Shown: positions 63,255-64,000 of the stretch, one piece after another
Numbering within the stretch: the first letter of the stretch is position 1
Layout of the letters: every line of letters starts with the position of its first letter
Source: Promethearchaeota archaeon
GTDB lineage: Archaea > Asgardarchaeota > Lokiarchaeia > Sigyniarchaeales > SOKP01
NCBI GenBank assembly: GCA_011364925.1
Contig: RDOA01000010.1
Coordinates: 16,803 to 80,802 of the forward strand
Reading direction: 5' to 3'
DNA length: 64,000 nucleotides
Position numbers and translations under genes: made by a program
Notes under the pieces: model-generated
What the model was told of the DNA's origin: nothing
What the model saw: the letters and a program-made list of their open reading frames with translations, nothing else
Database searches by the model: none

Positions 63255-63273
63255 TTTTTTTCCTTTTTTTTAT
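63255..63273 (+). terminator. T-rich terminator between convergent genes
   Basis: Two runs of T separated by CC just after the stop of the zinc-ribbon gene, an archaeal-type U-tract; it also abuts the acetyltransferase stop on the other strand. Confidence 0.45.
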
Positions 63274-64000
63274 TTACTTTAGTTTTTTTTCTAAAAGAAC
63301 AACAGCAATAGGTTTGTCTTCATCTTCCCAAGATGGATTTTTAAGTCCCAATTGTTTTATATTCATTAAAGCTTTACTTTGGCAATAGACCACGACCAAG
63401 TTGATCTCTTCCTTGTTTAGTTCGTGGTCAACAGTATAAGAGATTAATTGAGAAGCGGCTTTTGGATCGCCGTAAATTATAATCCATACCTCATTCTCTC
63501 TGGGTTTTTCAGGCAAAGACGTACTCTGAATATCTATTTTATGCAAGATCGCAGCTGAGTTTGTCAACCATAAGGAGTCTTTATCTTCTAAATCGGTTAA
63601 AGGGATGAAAGACCAACCTATATTTAGTTCATTTCCAACTCCTATTCCAATTCTTTTATAAATTTCTTTAGCCTCTACAATTGAAATCCTACGGATATTA
63701 GAGACATCATAGTCAGTGAGGTTAAGTTCTTTAATATCATTTTGTAATACCTCCATCCTCTTCTTTTCCTTGAAGTCGTAAAATTTCGCTAGGGCTAAAG
63801 AACCAAAATTTCTGGAAGATGTATCGTATTGAGCAACTCTGGCACCAACTTTGGTTGCATAATCAATAGCATATTTCAATTGTTCGCGTCCAATTCCTTT
63901 TTTTTGATAAGAAACTTTCACTCGACCACCTTCTAGCCAAACAATTCCATTGGAATACATTTTTACCCGTCCAAATCCAACTAATTCTTTCATTTCCTCA
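63274..64000 (-). CDS. GNAT-family N-acetyltransferase, 5' end outside window
   Basis: At least 239 residues. Strand VKVSYQKKGIGREQLKYAID is the acetyl-CoA motif A (Q-x-x-G-x-G) expected about 80-100 residues into the fold, yet here it occurs at ~28-45, and the frame stays open to the window edge. So the ATG at 63993 is probably internal and the first part of the fold is missing. A second GNAT-like half follows (~125-235), suggesting a tandem or duplicated domain. Substrate unknown. Confidence 0.75.
   Translation of the reverse strand, partial: EEMKELVGFGRVKMYSNGIVWLEGGRVKVSYQKKGIGREQLKYAIDYATKVGARVAQYDTSSRNFGSLALAKFYDFKEKKRMEVLQNDIKELNLTDYDVSNIRRISIVEAKEIYKRIGIGVGNELNIGWSFIPLTDLEDKDSLWLTNSAAILHKIDIQSTSLPEKPRENEVWIIIYGDPKAASQLISYTVDHELNKEEINLVVVYCQSKALMNIKQLGLKNPSWEDEDKPIAVVLLEKKLK

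Noticed and set aside
1-64000. CRISPR arrays, insertion sequences, prophage or integrase sites
   Set aside because: No regularly spaced repeat array, transposase, integrase or structural phage gene was seen on either strand.

Overview
The window is AT-rich archaeal DNA. Diagnostic genes are ribosomal protein eS8, SRP19, an archaeal histone, a proteasome beta subunit, an archaeal-type GluRS and a Hef-type helicase. Two tRNA genes carry introns and do not encode CCA. Several features point to the Asgard group, most likely a Lokiarchaeia-like anaerobe: a longin-like domain with membrane helices, a JAMM protease, large coiled-coil membrane proteins, a legumain-like exported protease, many zinc-ribbon proteins and a bacterial-style heterotrophic metabolism. 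No rRNA or marker tree is available here, so that placement is an inference. I found no insertion sequence, CRISPR array, prophage or replication origin.

Layout. 1-8 kb is a catabolic cluster: two Gfo/Idh/MocA oxidoreductases, a GH5 endoglycoceramidase-like glycosidase, two SDR dehydrogenases, a sulfatase and an M24 peptidase. 8-16.9 kb holds a nitroreductase, an epimerase-like reductase, an aldehyde dehydrogenase between two small unknown proteins, an exported protein, an amidase and a sugar-nucleotidyltransferase. 17-25.3 kb is mostly information processing: a HAD phosphatase, tRNA-Arg with two introns, a RAM-domain protein, GluRS, a CPBP protease, a methanogenesis-marker-4-like protein, an aldo/keto reductase, tRNA-Pro with an intron, SRP19, HypA and eS8. 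25.4-29 kb has the proteasome beta subunit facing a JAMM protease, a winged-helix protein, a zinc-ribbon protein and a histone. 29-41 kb has a GH4 glycosidase, a B12-type radical SAM enzyme, the Hef-like helicase, an extracellular glycerophosphodiesterase and a 1470-residue coiled-coil membrane protein. 41-51 kb has a membrane-anchored C13-type peptidase, a 2-hydroxyacyl-CoA dehydratase pair, a flavodiiron protein with a likely NADH-dependent reductase, and a two-gene FAD/Fe-S dehydrogenase whose FAD subunit is broken by one in-frame stop.

The most unusual part is 51.2-60.4 kb on the minus strand, six closely packed genes. In transcription order they are two ABC-2 permeases, a normal ABC ATPase, a protein that joins an extracellular prenyltransferase/terpene-cyclase-type toroid to a cytosolic ABC ATPase, a protein joining an RWD/UBC-like region to a degenerate ABC ATPase, and a longin-like domain with four membrane helices. 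I read this as an exporter or surface-remodelling machine with a built-in external sensing or binding module. The 1470-residue protein at 36.6-41 kb carries a related toroid-like N-terminus.

A second theme is translation initiation. Several genes lack a well-placed ATG/GTG/TTG but have an in-frame ATC or ATT just downstream of a Shine-Dalgarno sequence related to AGGAGGTGAT. The clearest are eS8 and one ABC-2 permease, where ATC sits exactly 4 nt after the motif.
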